Assembly (NCBI RefSeq): GCF_002102355.1
Contig: NZ_LQPT01000002.1
Coordinates: forward strand, 20,481 to 84,480
DNA: 64,000 nt
Direction of reading: 5' to 3'
Source of the DNA: Mycobacterium sherrisii
GTDB taxonomy: Bacteria > Actinomycetota > Actinomycetes > Mycobacteriales > Mycobacteriaceae
In this document: piece after piece, positions 19,072 to 27,572 of the stretch
How the letters are laid out: each line of letters opens with the position of its first letter
How positions within the stretch are numbered: the stretch's first letter is position 1
Program-made: the position numbers and the translations under genes
The notes under the pieces: generated by a model
The model's input: the letters and a program-made list of their open reading frames with translations, nothing else
Database searches by the model: none
Told to the model about the DNA's origin: nothing

Positions 19072-19524
19072 TCAGCCGGGCGGCATGCCGGGTCCGGGAG
19101 CCGGCGCGACGTCGCGCGCGGTGACGGGATCGCCGCATGCGTCACAGGTGAGGGTGACGTGTGCTTCGCCGGTGCAGTCGCGGTGGTGGAAGTGCATGGG
19201 CGGGCCGTCGGGGGCCATGTAGCGATCGCCCCAGTCGCGCAGCGCCATCAGGATTGGATAGACGTCCTGGCCCTTCTGGGTGAGCCGGTATTCCTCGTAA
19301 GTGCCGTCGGCGGACGGCTTCTTGACCAGGATCTCGTGGTCGACCAGCCGGTCGAGCCGGTCCTGCAATCGGCTGCGGGAGATGCCGAGAGCGGACTGGA
19401 AGGCATTGAAGCGCCGGACGCCGTTGAACGCCGTTTTGAGCACCAGCAAAGTCCACCGATCCCCGAGCACCACCAACGGCCGAGTGATGGAACAGGGGAA
19501 ATCGGCCAGGTCCTCGTAGCGCAC
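19072..19524 (-). CDS. HxlR-family winged-helix transcriptional regulator
   Basis: A 150-residue protein. The HxlR core is CSITRPLVVLGDRWTLLVL (about 11-29), ALGISRSRLQDRLDRLVDHEILVKK for the recognition helix and wing, and YRLTQKGQDVYPIL. An added C-terminal tail (HFHHRDCTGEAHV, CDACGDPV) has a Cys/His cluster that could bind a metal or sense redox. The start is GTG at 19522-19524. It is divergent from the hydrolase-NYN-nitronate monooxygenase operon, and two matching palindromes lie in the gap, so it probably controls both itself and that operon. Confidence 0.9.
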   Translation of the reverse strand: MRYEDLADFPCSITRPLVVLGDRWTLLVLKTAFNGVRRFNAFQSALGISRSRLQDRLDRLVDHEILVKKPSADGTYEEYRLTQKGQDVYPILMALRDWGDRYMAPDGPPMHFHHRDCTGEAHVTLTCDACGDPVTARDVAPAPGPGMPPG

Positions 19525-19545
19525 GAAACCGATCGTACCTCGATG

Positions 19546-19593
19546 GTTTCAAAACGAGACCACTGCTGCTAACGTTTGGTCTCGAAATGAGAC
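19546..19593. promoter_or_regulatory. Two HxlR-type operators in the divergent promoter region
   Basis: GTTTC-AAAAC-GAGAC (19546-19560) and GTCTC-GAAAT-GAGAC (19579-19593) share the form GTYTC-N5-GAGAC, 33 bp apart, about three helical turns. A TAACGT -10-like element (19570-19575) lies between them for the rightward operon. Cooperative binding of the adjacent HxlR regulator is the simple reading. Confidence 0.65.
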
Positions 19594-19612
19594 TCGGCGG
19601 ATCGGAGGGCGG

Positions 19613-20483
19613 GTGACAAGTCCACTCGAGCGATGGCGCCGTGGCGGTGAGATCGTGCGGCTGACGGTGCGCGGTACGCCCCGGCGGGTGTTCGTGCGTC
19701 GGGTAGGTCAAGGTCCGACCCTGCTGCTGTTGCACGGCTTCCCCGCATCGTCGTTCGAATGGGCGGCCATCGAGCCCGAGTTGGCCCGCCAGCACCGGGT
19801 GATCAGTTTTGACTTCCTCGGATACGGGGCCAGCGCCAAACCGCCCGGCCACCGCTACAGCGTGTTCGAACAGGCCGACCTGGCCGAGGCGATCATCGCG
19901 GCGTATGCGCCATCGAAGCCCACGGTGATCGACTATGGCGCCATCGTCGCCACCGAACTGCTCGCCCGTCAGCCCGAATCTGGTGCGGCCCTGAGTCGCT
20001 GCATCTTCCTCAATGCGGGCCTGTTCGCCGATCGGTACCGGCCGCGCATCGCCCAGCGCGCGAGTTTGGTTCCCGTGCTGGGTGCCCTGCTGGCCCGGGT
20101 CTTCACCGAGAAGCTGTTCTTCCGGACTTGGGACGCAGTGTTTTCCACCGAACATCCGCTGGACCGCGAACTCGCCGCCTTGCACTACCGCGCCCTGCGG
20201 GAAAACGACCCGGGCCGCGACATCCAGCGAAAGCTGTTGCGCTACATCCCCGAACGGGCCGCCAACGGGGGCGCGCTTCGAAGGCGCGCTGCTCGGCACC
20301 GCCGTACCCCTCACATTCTTGTGGGGCATGCGAGACCCGGTGTCGGGCGCCGCGATCGCGGCGGAACTGCGCAACCGCATACCCGCGGTCGATCTGGTCG
20401 CATACCACGACGTCGGGCACTGCCCACACATCGAGGCCCCGGATCGTGTCGTCGCCGATATCCTGCGACGAAGCCCGAACTAG
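19613..20483 (+). pseudogene. Alpha/beta hydrolase (MEST/haloalkane-dehalogenase-like) with a one-base frameshift
   Basis: The first frame runs from GTG 19613 (ribosome site GGAGGG) through LLLLHGFPASSFEW, SFDFLGYGASAKPP and TVIDYGAIVATELLARQ (nucleophile-elbow region), to RYIPERAANG. At a run of five G residues (20267-20271) the reading must move by one base to continue as ARFEGALLGTAVPLTFLWG, then MRDPVSG and VGHCPHIEAPDRV, ending at TAG 20483. Translation in the first frame alone loses the late acid and the catalytic histidine. It is either a pseudogene, phase variation at the G run, or a sequencing error. It is the first gene of an operon with the NYN and nitronate monooxygenase genes. 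Confidence 0.82.
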
Positions 20484-20499
20484 CCACGCATACTGTGGC

Positions 20500-20883
20500 A
20501 TGGTGCGGTGGATGGTCGACGCGATGAACGTCATCGGCAGTCGTCCGGACGGATGGTGGAAAGATCGCGAGGCCGCCATGGCCGCTTTGGTGGCCTCGGT
20601 GCAGACCTGGGCTGCAGGACAAGGAGACACGGTGACGCTGGTGTTCGAGCGGCCGCCCAAGGTTGCGATCAGCTCGGCGAAGGTCGAGATCGCATACGCG
20701 CCCCGCGCGGCCGCGAACTCCGCCGACGACGAGATCGTCCGGCGGCTGCAGGCCGACACGCTCCCAGAGGAGGTCCGCGTCGTGACATCGGATCGCGCTT
20801 TGGCCGATCGAGTGCGGCGCCTGGGTGCATCGGTGTTCGCGGCCGAGCGCTTCCGCGACCTTGTCGATCCGCGGGACAAATGA
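20500..20883 (+). CDS. NYN-domain (YacP-like) putative RNase
   Basis: A 127-residue protein matching the PIN-like NYN fold. It has an N-terminal acidic strand (MVDAMNVIGSRPDGWW), AWAA-type spacing, TLVFERPPK, NSADDEIVRRL with paired aspartates, and VVTSDRALADRVRRLGASV. The acidic residues would bind magnesium for RNA cleavage. The ATG at 20500 lies 16 nt after the hydrolase stop. Its stop overlaps the nitronate monooxygenase start as ATGA, so the genes are coupled. The link between an RNase-like protein and a flavin oxidase is unexplained. Confidence 0.82.
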   Translation: MVRWMVDAMNVIGSRPDGWWKDREAAMAALVASVQTWAAGQGDTVTLVFERPPKVAISSAKVEIAYAPRAAANSADDEIVRRLQADTLPEEVRVVTSDRALADRVRRLGASVFAAERFRDLVDPRDK

Positions 20884-21839
20884 CCGCCGCCGACGGCGCG
20901 CCCGCCATCAACCGGGTGTGCGCACTCGCCCACATCGACATCCCGATCATCCAGGCGCCGATGACCTACATCGCCGGCGCCCAGCTCGCCGCCGCGGTGT
21001 CGAACGCGGGTGCCCTGGGGATCATCGAGACGACGTCGGATCAGGGCCGCGCCGACGTGCAACGCGTGCGCAGCCTCACCAGCGGTGCGGTGGGCGCCAA
21101 CATTGCGCTGCTGTTCAATCGCGACCCGGCGGTCGTAGATCTCCTCGTCGCCAACGGAATTCGGTTCGTGACCACCTCGGCCGGCAGTCCGACATTGTTC
21201 ACCGAGCGGTTGCACGATGCTGGCATCACCGTGTTCCACGTGGTGGGCACCCTGGCCGCGGCGAAGAAGGCCGTCGACGCCGGCGTGGACGGTCTGGTGG
21301 TCGAGGGCGTCGAGGGCGGCGGCTTCAAGAACCGGTACGGGGCGTCGACCATGGTGCTGCTGCCCTTGGTCGCTGCCCACGTCGACGTCCCGATCGTGGC
21401 CGCGGGCGGCATCTGCGACGCGCGATCCATGGCGGCGGCTTTCGTGCTGGGCGCCGAGGCAGTGCAGATGGGGACACGGCTGCTGGCGTCGGCGGATTCC
21501 CCCGTGCACGGCAACCTCAAGGAGGCGGTCGTGCGCGCCGACGAGACCGGGACGGTGCTGCTGCCCCTCGACGGCAACCGGATGATGCGTGTCATTCGTA
21601 CCGCGGCCGCCGAAAAGCTCGACGCCGCAGCATCTTCCGCGGATGGCGGCGCTGCGCTACAACGCGTTCAGCAGCTTTACTTCGACGGCGACATGGACGC
21701 CAGCGTCGCCAACACCGGTCAGGTCGCCGGTCGTATCGACGACCTGCCACCGGCCGCCGAGATCATCAAGCAGACCTGGGCGGGGTGTCGTGAAGTGCTG
21801 GCTGCGACGGCGAACCGGCTGCGGCCGGGGCCGGCCTAG
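20880..21839 (+). CDS. Nitronate monooxygenase family protein (NMO/2-nitropropane dioxygenase-like)
   Basis: A 319-residue FMN-binding TIM-barrel protein. N-terminal IPIIQAPMTYIAGAQLAAAVSNAG, the phosphate-binding VEGVEGGGFKNRYG and VPIVAAGGICDARSMAAAFVLGAEAVQMGTR are typical FMN-site blocks. NMOs oxidise alkyl nitronates such as propionate-3-nitronate. A glycine replaces the usual GHR histidine context (EGGGFKNR instead of AGGHRG), so it may not be a classical NMO. It overlaps the NYN gene by 4 nt and converges on the DUF4333 lipoprotein with a 4-nt overlap. Confidence 0.88.
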   Translation: MTAADGAPAINRVCALAHIDIPIIQAPMTYIAGAQLAAAVSNAGALGIIETTSDQGRADVQRVRSLTSGAVGANIALLFNRDPAVVDLLVANGIRFVTTSAGSPTLFTERLHDAGITVFHVVGTLAAAKKAVDAGVDGLVVEGVEGGGFKNRYGASTMVLLPLVAAHVDVPIVAAGGICDARSMAAAFVLGAEAVQMGTRLLASADSPVHGNLKEAVVRADETGTVLLPLDGNRMMRVIRTAAAEKLDAAASSADGGAALQRVQQLYFDGDMDASVANTGQVAGRIDDLPPAAEIIKQTWAGCREVLAATANRLRPGPA

Positions 21840-22147
21840 CTCGGATGGGTGTTGACGTCGAAATCGACCTCGGCGCCACTGACCCGGGTGATCTTCATGT
21901 TCGCGGTGTACTCCTTGCCCTCCGGCCCGGTGAAGTGACAGTCGAACTGCACGCCAACCTTGGCCTCGACCCCGGCGGGGCAGTGCACGTCGTTGGGATG
22001 GAAGCCGGTTTGCTTCGAGACGACGTCGACCACCGATTGTGCTGCGCCGTCGGGTTTGACGGTCGTCTTGCTGCCGCAGCCGACCGCGAGGGCACCCAAC
22101 AGGCCAACAGTCAGGGCCGCCGTGGCGGTCTGGGCGATACGCCTCAT
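21836..22147 (-). CDS. DUF4333 lipoprotein
   Basis: A 103-residue precursor with a lipobox LAVGC (lipidated C24) followed by the DUF4333 domain. This domain has the paired cysteines HCPAGVEAKVGVQFDCHF and a beta-rich end (YTANMKITRV, VDFDVNT). DUF4333 proteins are common envelope lipoproteins in mycobacteria, with no known function. It is monocistronic and faces the nitronate monooxygenase. Confidence 0.88.
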   Translation of the reverse strand: MRRIAQTATAALTVGLLGALAVGCGSKTTVKPDGAAQSVVDVVSKQTGFHPNDVHCPAGVEAKVGVQFDCHFTGPEGKEYTANMKITRVSGAEVDFDVNTHPS

Positions 22148-22428
22148 TGCGCGGATACTCCTTTTAGCGGTGCCCGCAGCGAATGCGACGGGAAACGATT
22201 AGGCCAACACGATTTGGTCCGATGCTAGAGATCAGCGGGCATGAGACACCTGGTGCGGCAAACAAATGCATGCCTTGTTGAGCTAGCGGAAGCCTGGGTG
22301 TACTTTCCCGTCGCCGCCCCGCGATGCTGCGGGGTTCACCGGCGGCCGCTCACGTTGATGCCCACCTGAAACCGCGCTAGAGCGGCGGATGCCGGAGTTA
22401 CATTGATGACGTTGACCGCAGGAAAAAG

Positions 22429-24078
22429 ATGACCACCCCGACCGGAGACTTCATCGACGAAGCACACGCGTCCTACGATGCGGGCCCCGTCGACACTCCC
22501 CTGCTCGACAGGACGATCGGTGCGGACCTGGAACGCACCGCCCTGCGCTACCCCACCGTCGAGGCGCTCGTCGACGTCGCCGGGGACCGGCGGTGGACCT
22601 ACGCCGAACTCAACGCCGACGTTGACCGCCTGGCCCGCGCGCTGCTGGCCGTCGGGGTACGACGCGGGGACCGGGTCGGAATCTGGTCGCCCAACTGCCC
22701 GGAATGGACCATGCTGCAGTACGCCACCGCCAAGGTTGGGGCGATCCTGGTCACAGTCAACCCGACATACCGCACTCACGAGTTATCGCACGTGCTCGCG
22801 GATTCCGGGGTCCGACTGCTGGTGTCGGCGACAGCGTTCAAGACATCCGACTACCGACGGATGGTCAGTCAGGTACGTTCGGAGATCCCCGGGTTGGCCG
22901 ACGTCGTGTACCTGGGCACCGACGACTGGACACGATTATGCGAACGCGCCGACGAGGTGGCCGACGCCGAATTGCGTTGCCGGATGGCGTCGTTGGACCG
23001 CTGCGATCCGGTCAACATCCAATACACCTCGGGCACCACCGGTTCCCCCAAAGGGGCCACGCTGTCGCATCGCAACGTCCTCAACAACGGTTACTTCGCC
23101 ACCGAATGCATCGGATTGCGGAGCGGAGATCGCCTCTGCATCCCGGTCCCGTTCTACCACTGCTTTGGCTTGGTGATGGGCAATCTAGGCTGCACCACCC
23201 ACGGTGCCACCATGGTGATTCCGGCTCCCGGATTTGACCCCGCCGCGACGCTGGAGGCAATCGAAAAGGAGCGCTGCACCGCGCTTTACGGCGTGCCGAC
23301 GATGTTCATCGCGATGCTGGGTCATCCCGCTCTCGGTGGGTGCGACGTGTCGTCGCTGCGCACCGGGATCATGGCGGGAGCCACCTGTCCGGAGGAGCTG
23401 ATGAGCCGCTGCATCGATGAGCTCCACCTGTCCGAGTTGTCGATCGCCTATGGCATGACGGAGACCTCTCCGGTGTCGTGCCAAACCCGAATTGATGACG
23501 ACCTTGCGCATCGAACCACCACGGTGGGGCGGGCTCACCCCCATGTCGAGATCAAAGTCATCGACCCACACGGAGGCGAAGTCGTCACCCGCGGACAACC
23601 GGGCGAACTGTGCACGCGCGGCTACTCGGTGATGCTCGGTTACTGGCACGATGAGCAGAAGACCCGCGCGGCAATCGATCCCGACGGCTGGATGCACACC
23701 GGCGACCTCGCGGTGATGCACGACGATGGATATTGCGCGATCGTCGGGCGTATCAAGGATGTCATCATCCGGGGTGGCGAAAATCTGTATCCGCGTGAGA
23801 TCGAAGATTTCTTGCACACCCACCCCGACGTCGAGGCCGTGCAGGTCGTCGGGGTGCCCGACGCCAAGTACGGCGAAGAGGTCTGCGCCTGGATCAGGAT
23901 GCGGCCGGGTCGCCGACCCCTGGACCGCGAATCCGTGCGCGAGTTTTGCACGGGAAAGCTTGCGCACCAGAAGATTCCTCGGTACGTCCACATCGTCGAC
24001 GAGTTCCCGATGACGGTCACGGGGAAGGTGCGTAAGGGCGAGATGCGTGATGAAATGGTCCGGTTGTTGGGGCTGTGA
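22429..24078 (+). CDS. Fatty-acid-CoA ligase (FadD family, FadD35-like)
   Basis: A 549-residue ANL-superfamily enzyme with P-loop-like motif [11 protein letters not shown] (199-209), YGMTETSP, the [10 protein letters not shown] aspartate motif, [15 protein letters not shown] hinge and catalytic lysine in [14 protein letters not shown]. It activates a medium or long fatty acid through an acyl-adenylate to the CoA ester. Length and sequence suggest the FadD35 group, but the orthologue cannot be fixed here. The ATG at 22429 follows AGGAAAAAG. A decayed copy of a related 3' end lies about 480 bp downstream. Confidence 0.92.
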   Translation: MTTPTGDFIDEAHASYDAGPVDTPLLDRTIGADLERTALRYPTVEALVDVAGDRRWTYAELNADVDRLARALLAVGVRRGDRVGIWSPNCPEWTMLQYATAKVGAILVTVNPTYRTHELSHVLADSGVRLLVSATAFKTSDYRRMVSQVRSEIPGLADVVYLGTDDWTRLCERADEVADAELRCRMASLDRCDPVNIQYTSGTTGSPKGATLSHRNVLNNGYFATECIGLRSGDRLCIPVPFYHCFGLVMGNLGCTTHGATMVIPAPGFDPAATLEAIEKERCTALYGVPTMFIAMLGHPALGGCDVSSLRTGIMAGATCPEELMSRCIDELHLSELSIAYGMTETSPVSCQTRIDDDLAHRTTTVGRAHPHVEIKVIDPHGGEVVTRGQPGELCTRGYSVMLGYWHDEQKTRAAIDPDGWMHTGDLAVMHDDGYCAIVGRIKDVIIRGGENLYPREIEDFLHTHPDVEAVQVVGVPDAKYGEEVCAWIRMRPGRRPLDRESVREFCTGKLAHQKIPRYVHIVDEFPMTVTGKVRKGEMRDEMVRLLGL

Positions 24079-24558
24079 CCCGGGGTTCAACCCAGCACTT
24101 TCAGCGCCCGCTGTCGTGCTCCCCGGCAATCTCGGGTTGACGCGAATCCACGGCCCGCGCGTTGCGCGCAACGTCAGCGACGATCGTCTTCGCGGTCTCC
24201 CCCGGGGTCGATGTTGGTGTTGCGGGCAGCTGTTTTCCCGGGACGGGCGCTACTGCTGGGTGATGGGCCGGTGTTCCCGGTGGTGCTGTCGGATGGTGGC
24301 CCGGCGTCCTCAGGGTCGGGACGGCGTGACAGACCACCGTCGCCGGCGTCGATCATCGACGGTGGTCCGTTGTCGTCCTTCTCGCCGAGGCTGTGCGGTG
24401 ACAGGCCTTCTGATCGCTGAGATGGTCGGCCGGCAAGGCCGGTAGCTGCGCCCGACCAATCTGGTCGAGGAGACCCTTGGGACCGCTTTCGATGTGGTCG
24501 GCCGGGGACAGTGAGAAGTTGTTGGCGGGGTCGCGACGATGGAACATGCCGGGATCGT
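24079..24558. other. Non-coding or decayed stretch downstream of the acyl-CoA ligase
   Basis: I see no frame with family features on either strand. Codon phase patterns shift repeatedly, as in eroded coding DNA. Given the acyl-CoA ligase remnant that follows, this may be what is left of that gene's middle part or of unrelated inserted DNA. Confidence 0.5.
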
Positions 24559-24699
24559 GCGCAATTTTGCGCGGGGAACCTCGGACACCGCAAGGTTCCC
24601 CGCTGCGTCCGCATCGTCGACGGATTCCCGGTGACGGTCACCGGGAAGGTGCGCAACGTCGAGATGCGAGATGAAACGTGCGGCTGCTGGGCTCTTTGA
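24559..24699 (+). pseudogene. 3' remnant of a second acyl-CoA ligase
   Basis: The 47 codons read QFCAGNLGHRKVPRCVRIVD, then GFPVTVTGKVRNVEMRDE. This aligns with the C-terminus of the upstream ligase ([38 protein letters not shown]), with catalytic lysine preserved. The final residues are out of frame: a one-base change turns the expected VRLLG into CGCWAL. No N-terminal 90% of the gene is present. It is not simply a recent duplication, because third positions have diverged. Confidence 0.75.
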
Positions 24700-24707
24700 C
24701 CCGCAGA

Positions 24708-25202
24708 TCAGCCCAGCGCGGCCAGTGCCGCGTCGTAGTCGGGTTCCTCGGCGATCTCGGGCACCAGCTGCGTGTAGGCAATGTTGCCGTCGGCGCCGAT
24801 CACCACGACCGCCCGACCCAAGAGCCCGGCCATCGGTCCGTCCGCGATCGTAATGCCGTAGTCCTCGCCGAAACTGTCGCGGAATGCCGAGGCGGTGGTG
24901 ACGTTCTCGATACCCTCTGCGCCGCAGAACCTCTTCTGCGCGAACGGCAGATCCTTGGACACGCACACGACGGACGCGCCACTTGCGGCGGCACGCTCAT
25001 TGAACTTCCGCACGCTCGTCGCGCACACCGGAGTGTCGACAGACGGAAAGATGTTGAGCAACACCGACTTTCCATTGAACTGGTCGCTGGCGACCGGGGC
25101 GAGGTCGACGCCGGTCAGGTTAAAGGCCGGGGCTTTGGAACCGACGGCGGGAAGCTCGCCGACGGTGTTGATCGCATTTCCACGCAGGGTTATCTGTGCC
25201 AT
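24708..25202 (-). CDS. tpx: Thiol peroxidase Tpx (atypical 2-Cys peroxiredoxin)
   Basis: A 164-residue protein nearly identical in motif content to M. tuberculosis Tpx (Rv1932). The peroxidatic cysteine is in PSVDTPVC (C60), the resolving cysteine in RFC (C93), and C80 is also present. It reduces hydroperoxides and peroxynitrite with electrons from thioredoxin in the cytosol. The ATG at 25200-25202 gives the conserved MAQITLRGNAINTVGELP start. It is divergent from the Rv1931c-like regulator, as in M. tuberculosis. Confidence 0.96.
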   Translation of the reverse strand: MAQITLRGNAINTVGELPAVGSKAPAFNLTGVDLAPVASDQFNGKSVLLNIFPSVDTPVCATSVRKFNERAAASGASVVCVSKDLPFAQKRFCGAEGIENVTTASAFRDSFGEDYGITIADGPMAGLLGRAVVVIGADGNIAYTQLVPEIAEEPDYDAALAALG

Positions 25203-25313
25203 GCATACAGTCTGCCAAGCCCGCCGGCACGCCCTCGGGCCAGGTCCTGCATGTCCTAATTCGTGGGGTACTAGGCCTAGACGACACGACCGGTTCGGGC
25301 CAACACTGAGTCC

Positions 25314-26264
25314 ATGGTTCGCAAGGTCGTCCTGGTCGGCTTCCCCGGCGTGCAAGCCCTGGACTTGATCGGGCCCCATGACGTGTTCACCGGCGCATCG
25401 CTGCTGACCGGCGGCGGTTACGACGTCGTAGTTGCGTCGGCCGGGGGCCGGCCGATCGGTGCCGGGACGGGCCTGACATTGGTCGGGGCGCCGCTGCCGG
25501 ACCCGGACGGGGACATCGACACCGTCGTGCTCCCCGGTGGCGCCGGCGTCGATGCCGCCCGACACGACGCCAACCTCATCGGCTGGATCAAGGCCGTCGC
25601 GGGCAGCGCCCGCCGCGTCGTCACCGTCTGCACCGGTGCCTTTCTGGCAGCCGAGGCCGGGCTGCTGGACGGCTGCCGCGTCACCACACACTGGGCCTTT
25701 GCGGATCGGCTGGCCAGCGAGTTCCCGGGTGTCGAGGTCGATCCGGAACCGATCTTCGTGCGGAGCTCCGACGGGTTCTGGACGGCCGCCGGCGTCGCCG
25801 CGGGCATCGACCTCGCCCTTTCCCTGGTCGAGGACGACCACGGCACGGAAATCGCGCAGACGGTCGCCCGCTGGATGGTGCTGTACCTGCGCCGACCCGG
25901 GGGGCAGACCCAATTCGCCGCGCCGGTGTGGATTCCGCGCGCCAAGCGCCCCTGCATTCGCGACGTCCAGGAAGCCATCGAGGCCCAGCCGGGGGCCCCG
26001 CACAGCATCGGCGAACTGGCGCGTCTGGCGGCGATGAGTCCGCGGCATTTCACCAGGGTGTTCACCGAGGAGGTCGGTGAGGCGCCCGGCCACTATGTCG
26101 AGCGCGTCCGCACCGAAGCGGCGCGCCGCCAGCTGGAAGAGACCGACGATACCGTCGTTGCGATCGCGGCCCGCTGCGGATTCGGCACCGCAGAAACCAT
26201 GCGGCGCAACTTCATTCGCCGGGTGGGGGTTTCACCGGACCAGTACCGAAAGACGTTCGCTTGA
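25314..26264 (+). CDS. GlxA-family regulator: DJ-1/PfpI domain fused to AraC DNA-binding domain (Rv1931c-like)
   Basis: A 316-residue protein. Residues about 1-170 form a DJ-1/PfpI domain with the nucleophile-elbow cysteine in VTVCTGAFLAAEAGLLDG. Residues about 215-315 form an AraC-type double helix-turn-helix (SIGELARLAAMSPRHFTRVF and DTVVAIAARCGFGTAETMRR). The first domain probably senses a small molecule. It is followed by a stand-alone DJ-1/PfpI gene after 30 nt, likely one operon. The same order of tpx, regulator and PfpI protein is found in M. tuberculosis (Rv1932-Rv1930). Confidence 0.93.
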   Translation: MVRKVVLVGFPGVQALDLIGPHDVFTGASLLTGGGYDVVVASAGGRPIGAGTGLTLVGAPLPDPDGDIDTVVLPGGAGVDAARHDANLIGWIKAVAGSARRVVTVCTGAFLAAEAGLLDGCRVTTHWAFADRLASEFPGVEVDPEPIFVRSSDGFWTAAGVAAGIDLALSLVEDDHGTEIAQTVARWMVLYLRRPGGQTQFAAPVWIPRAKRPCIRDVQEAIEAQPGAPHSIGELARLAAMSPRHFTRVFTEEVGEAPGHYVERVRTEAARRQLEETDDTVVAIAARCGFGTAETMRRNFIRRVGVSPDQYRKTFA

Positions 26265-26294
26265 TCCTGGGCCCGACCGGAAAGGACCGCACCG

Positions 26295-27038
26295 ATGACA
26301 CATATCGCTATCGTGACCTACCCCGGATTCACCGCACTGGACATGATCGGCCCATACGAGGTGCTGCGCAACCTGCCCGACGCCGAGGTGCGATTCGTCT
26401 GGCATGAAACGGGCCCGATTACCGCGGACTCCGGTGTACTGGTCGTCGGCGCCACCCACACCCTGGCCGAAACGCCCGCGCCCGACATCGTTCTGGTGCC
26501 CGGCGGGCCCTCAACGTCGGTGCACGCGCGCGACGAGGCGCTGCTCGACTGGTTGCGCGCGGTGCACCGGACCGCGCGCTGGACGACGTCGGTGTGCTCG
26601 GGATCGGTGATATTGGCCGCGGCCGGTCTGCTCGACGGCCGGCGTGCGACGTCGCATTGGCTGGCGTTGCCGTTGCTCAAGGGATTCGGGGTCACCGCGG
26701 TCGGCGACGAGCGGGTGGTGCGTCAGGATGACGTGATCACCTGCGCGGGCGTGTCCGCGGGCCTCGACCTCGCGTTGTGGTTGGCCGGCCAGGTGGCCGG
26801 TGAGGGGCGTGCCAAGGCGATCCAGCTCGCGCTCGAATACGACCCGCAACCCCCGTTCGACTCTGGTCACCTGTCGAAGGCCTCGGCGACCACGAAAGCG
26901 ACTGCCACCGCGCTGATTTCGCGCGACAGCGCCAAGCCGGCCAATATCAAAGCGACCGCGATGCTTGCCTGGGACCGAGCCCTGACGGCGGTTCGGGCCC
27001 GCCGGCGCAAGCGACAGCCCGACCTGTCGTCGGCTTAG
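26295..27038 (+). CDS. DJ-1/PfpI-family protein (isonitrile hydratase-like, Rv1930c-like)
   Basis: A 247-residue protein. The DJ-1 core includes IVTYPGFTALDMIGPYEVL, IVLVPGGPSTS and the cysteine elbow TTSVCSGSVILAAAGLLDG, followed by RATSHW. This pattern is that of InhA-type isonitrile hydratases, which convert isonitriles to N-formamides. A C-terminal tail of about 60 residues (KATATALISRDSAKPANIK, RARRRKRQ) is added and basic. The ATG follows GGAAAGG. It overlaps the convergent SnoaL-like gene by 4 nt. Confidence 0.9.
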   Translation: MTHIAIVTYPGFTALDMIGPYEVLRNLPDAEVRFVWHETGPITADSGVLVVGATHTLAETPAPDIVLVPGGPSTSVHARDEALLDWLRAVHRTARWTTSVCSGSVILAAAGLLDGRRATSHWLALPLLKGFGVTAVGDERVVRQDDVITCAGVSAGLDLALWLAGQVAGEGRAKAIQLALEYDPQPPFDSGHLSKASATTKATATALISRDSAKPANIKATAMLAWDRALTAVRARRRKRQPDLSSA

Positions 27039-27514
27039 GTCGGGTTGGGCTGCAGGAACTCCGTCGACGCGAACTGCCCGCCGGCCTGCATCCAGGCCGC
27101 GACCACCCCCGGCGCGTCACGGTGGGGGTTGTAGATGTCCTCCTCGCTGGAGAACAGGCCGTCGCCGGCGTAGACCAGCCGAGTCCAATTCGGAAACCAG
27201 AACGGCGCCCCGTCGGGATCGGTCGGGTGATCGAGCAGATTCTTGATCATCATCACGACGGCGTCGTTGTCCTCGTCGTAAGCGATCCAATCGCTGGGAA
27301 ATCGCATGTGCGGGAACGGCGCCATGACGGCAACGATCCAGTCCCGCACCGCCTCGCGCCCGTGAAAGACCCCGTAGTGGTGTTCGGTGTAGACAACGTC
27401 CTCGGTGAACAGATCCGCAAAAGGCGCCCAGTCGCCGGAGGCGCTGCACCCTTCCGCCACAGTTGTGTAGTGCGCTACGGCTTGCTCGATTTCGGCCCTG
27501 CTGAACTTGCCCAT
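27035..27514 (-). CDS. SnoaL-like/NTF2-fold protein
   Basis: A 159-residue protein of the cystatin-like NTF2 fold: an N-terminal helix (IEQAVAHYTTVAEGC), WAPFADLFTEDVVYTEHHYG, FHGREAVRDWIVAVMAPFP, and a beta sheet with NWTRLVYAGDGLF. The aspartate/tyrosine/histidine cluster at EDVVYTEHHYG could form a small-molecule active site, as in SnoaL cyclases or limonene-epoxide hydrolases. The ATG at 27512-27514 is chosen because upstream codons lack homologous character. It is divergent from the SDR gene. Confidence 0.85.
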   Translation of the reverse strand: MGKFSRAEIEQAVAHYTTVAEGCSASGDWAPFADLFTEDVVYTEHHYGVFHGREAVRDWIVAVMAPFPHMRFPSDWIAYDEDNDAVVMMIKNLLDHPTDPDGAPFWFPNWTRLVYAGDGLFSSEEDIYNPHRDAPGVVAAWMQAGGQFASTEFLQPNPT

Positions 27515-27572
27515 AGCGGACAGACTAGAACGTGTTCCGGTTTTGCGGGGCCCGTCGGACGAGGGAGATCGA

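Noticed and set aside
20267-20271. Programmed frameshifting at the G5 run
   Set aside because: No slippery heptamer, downstream pseudoknot or internal Shine-Dalgarno arrangement typical of programmed shifts was seen; mutation or error is simpler.
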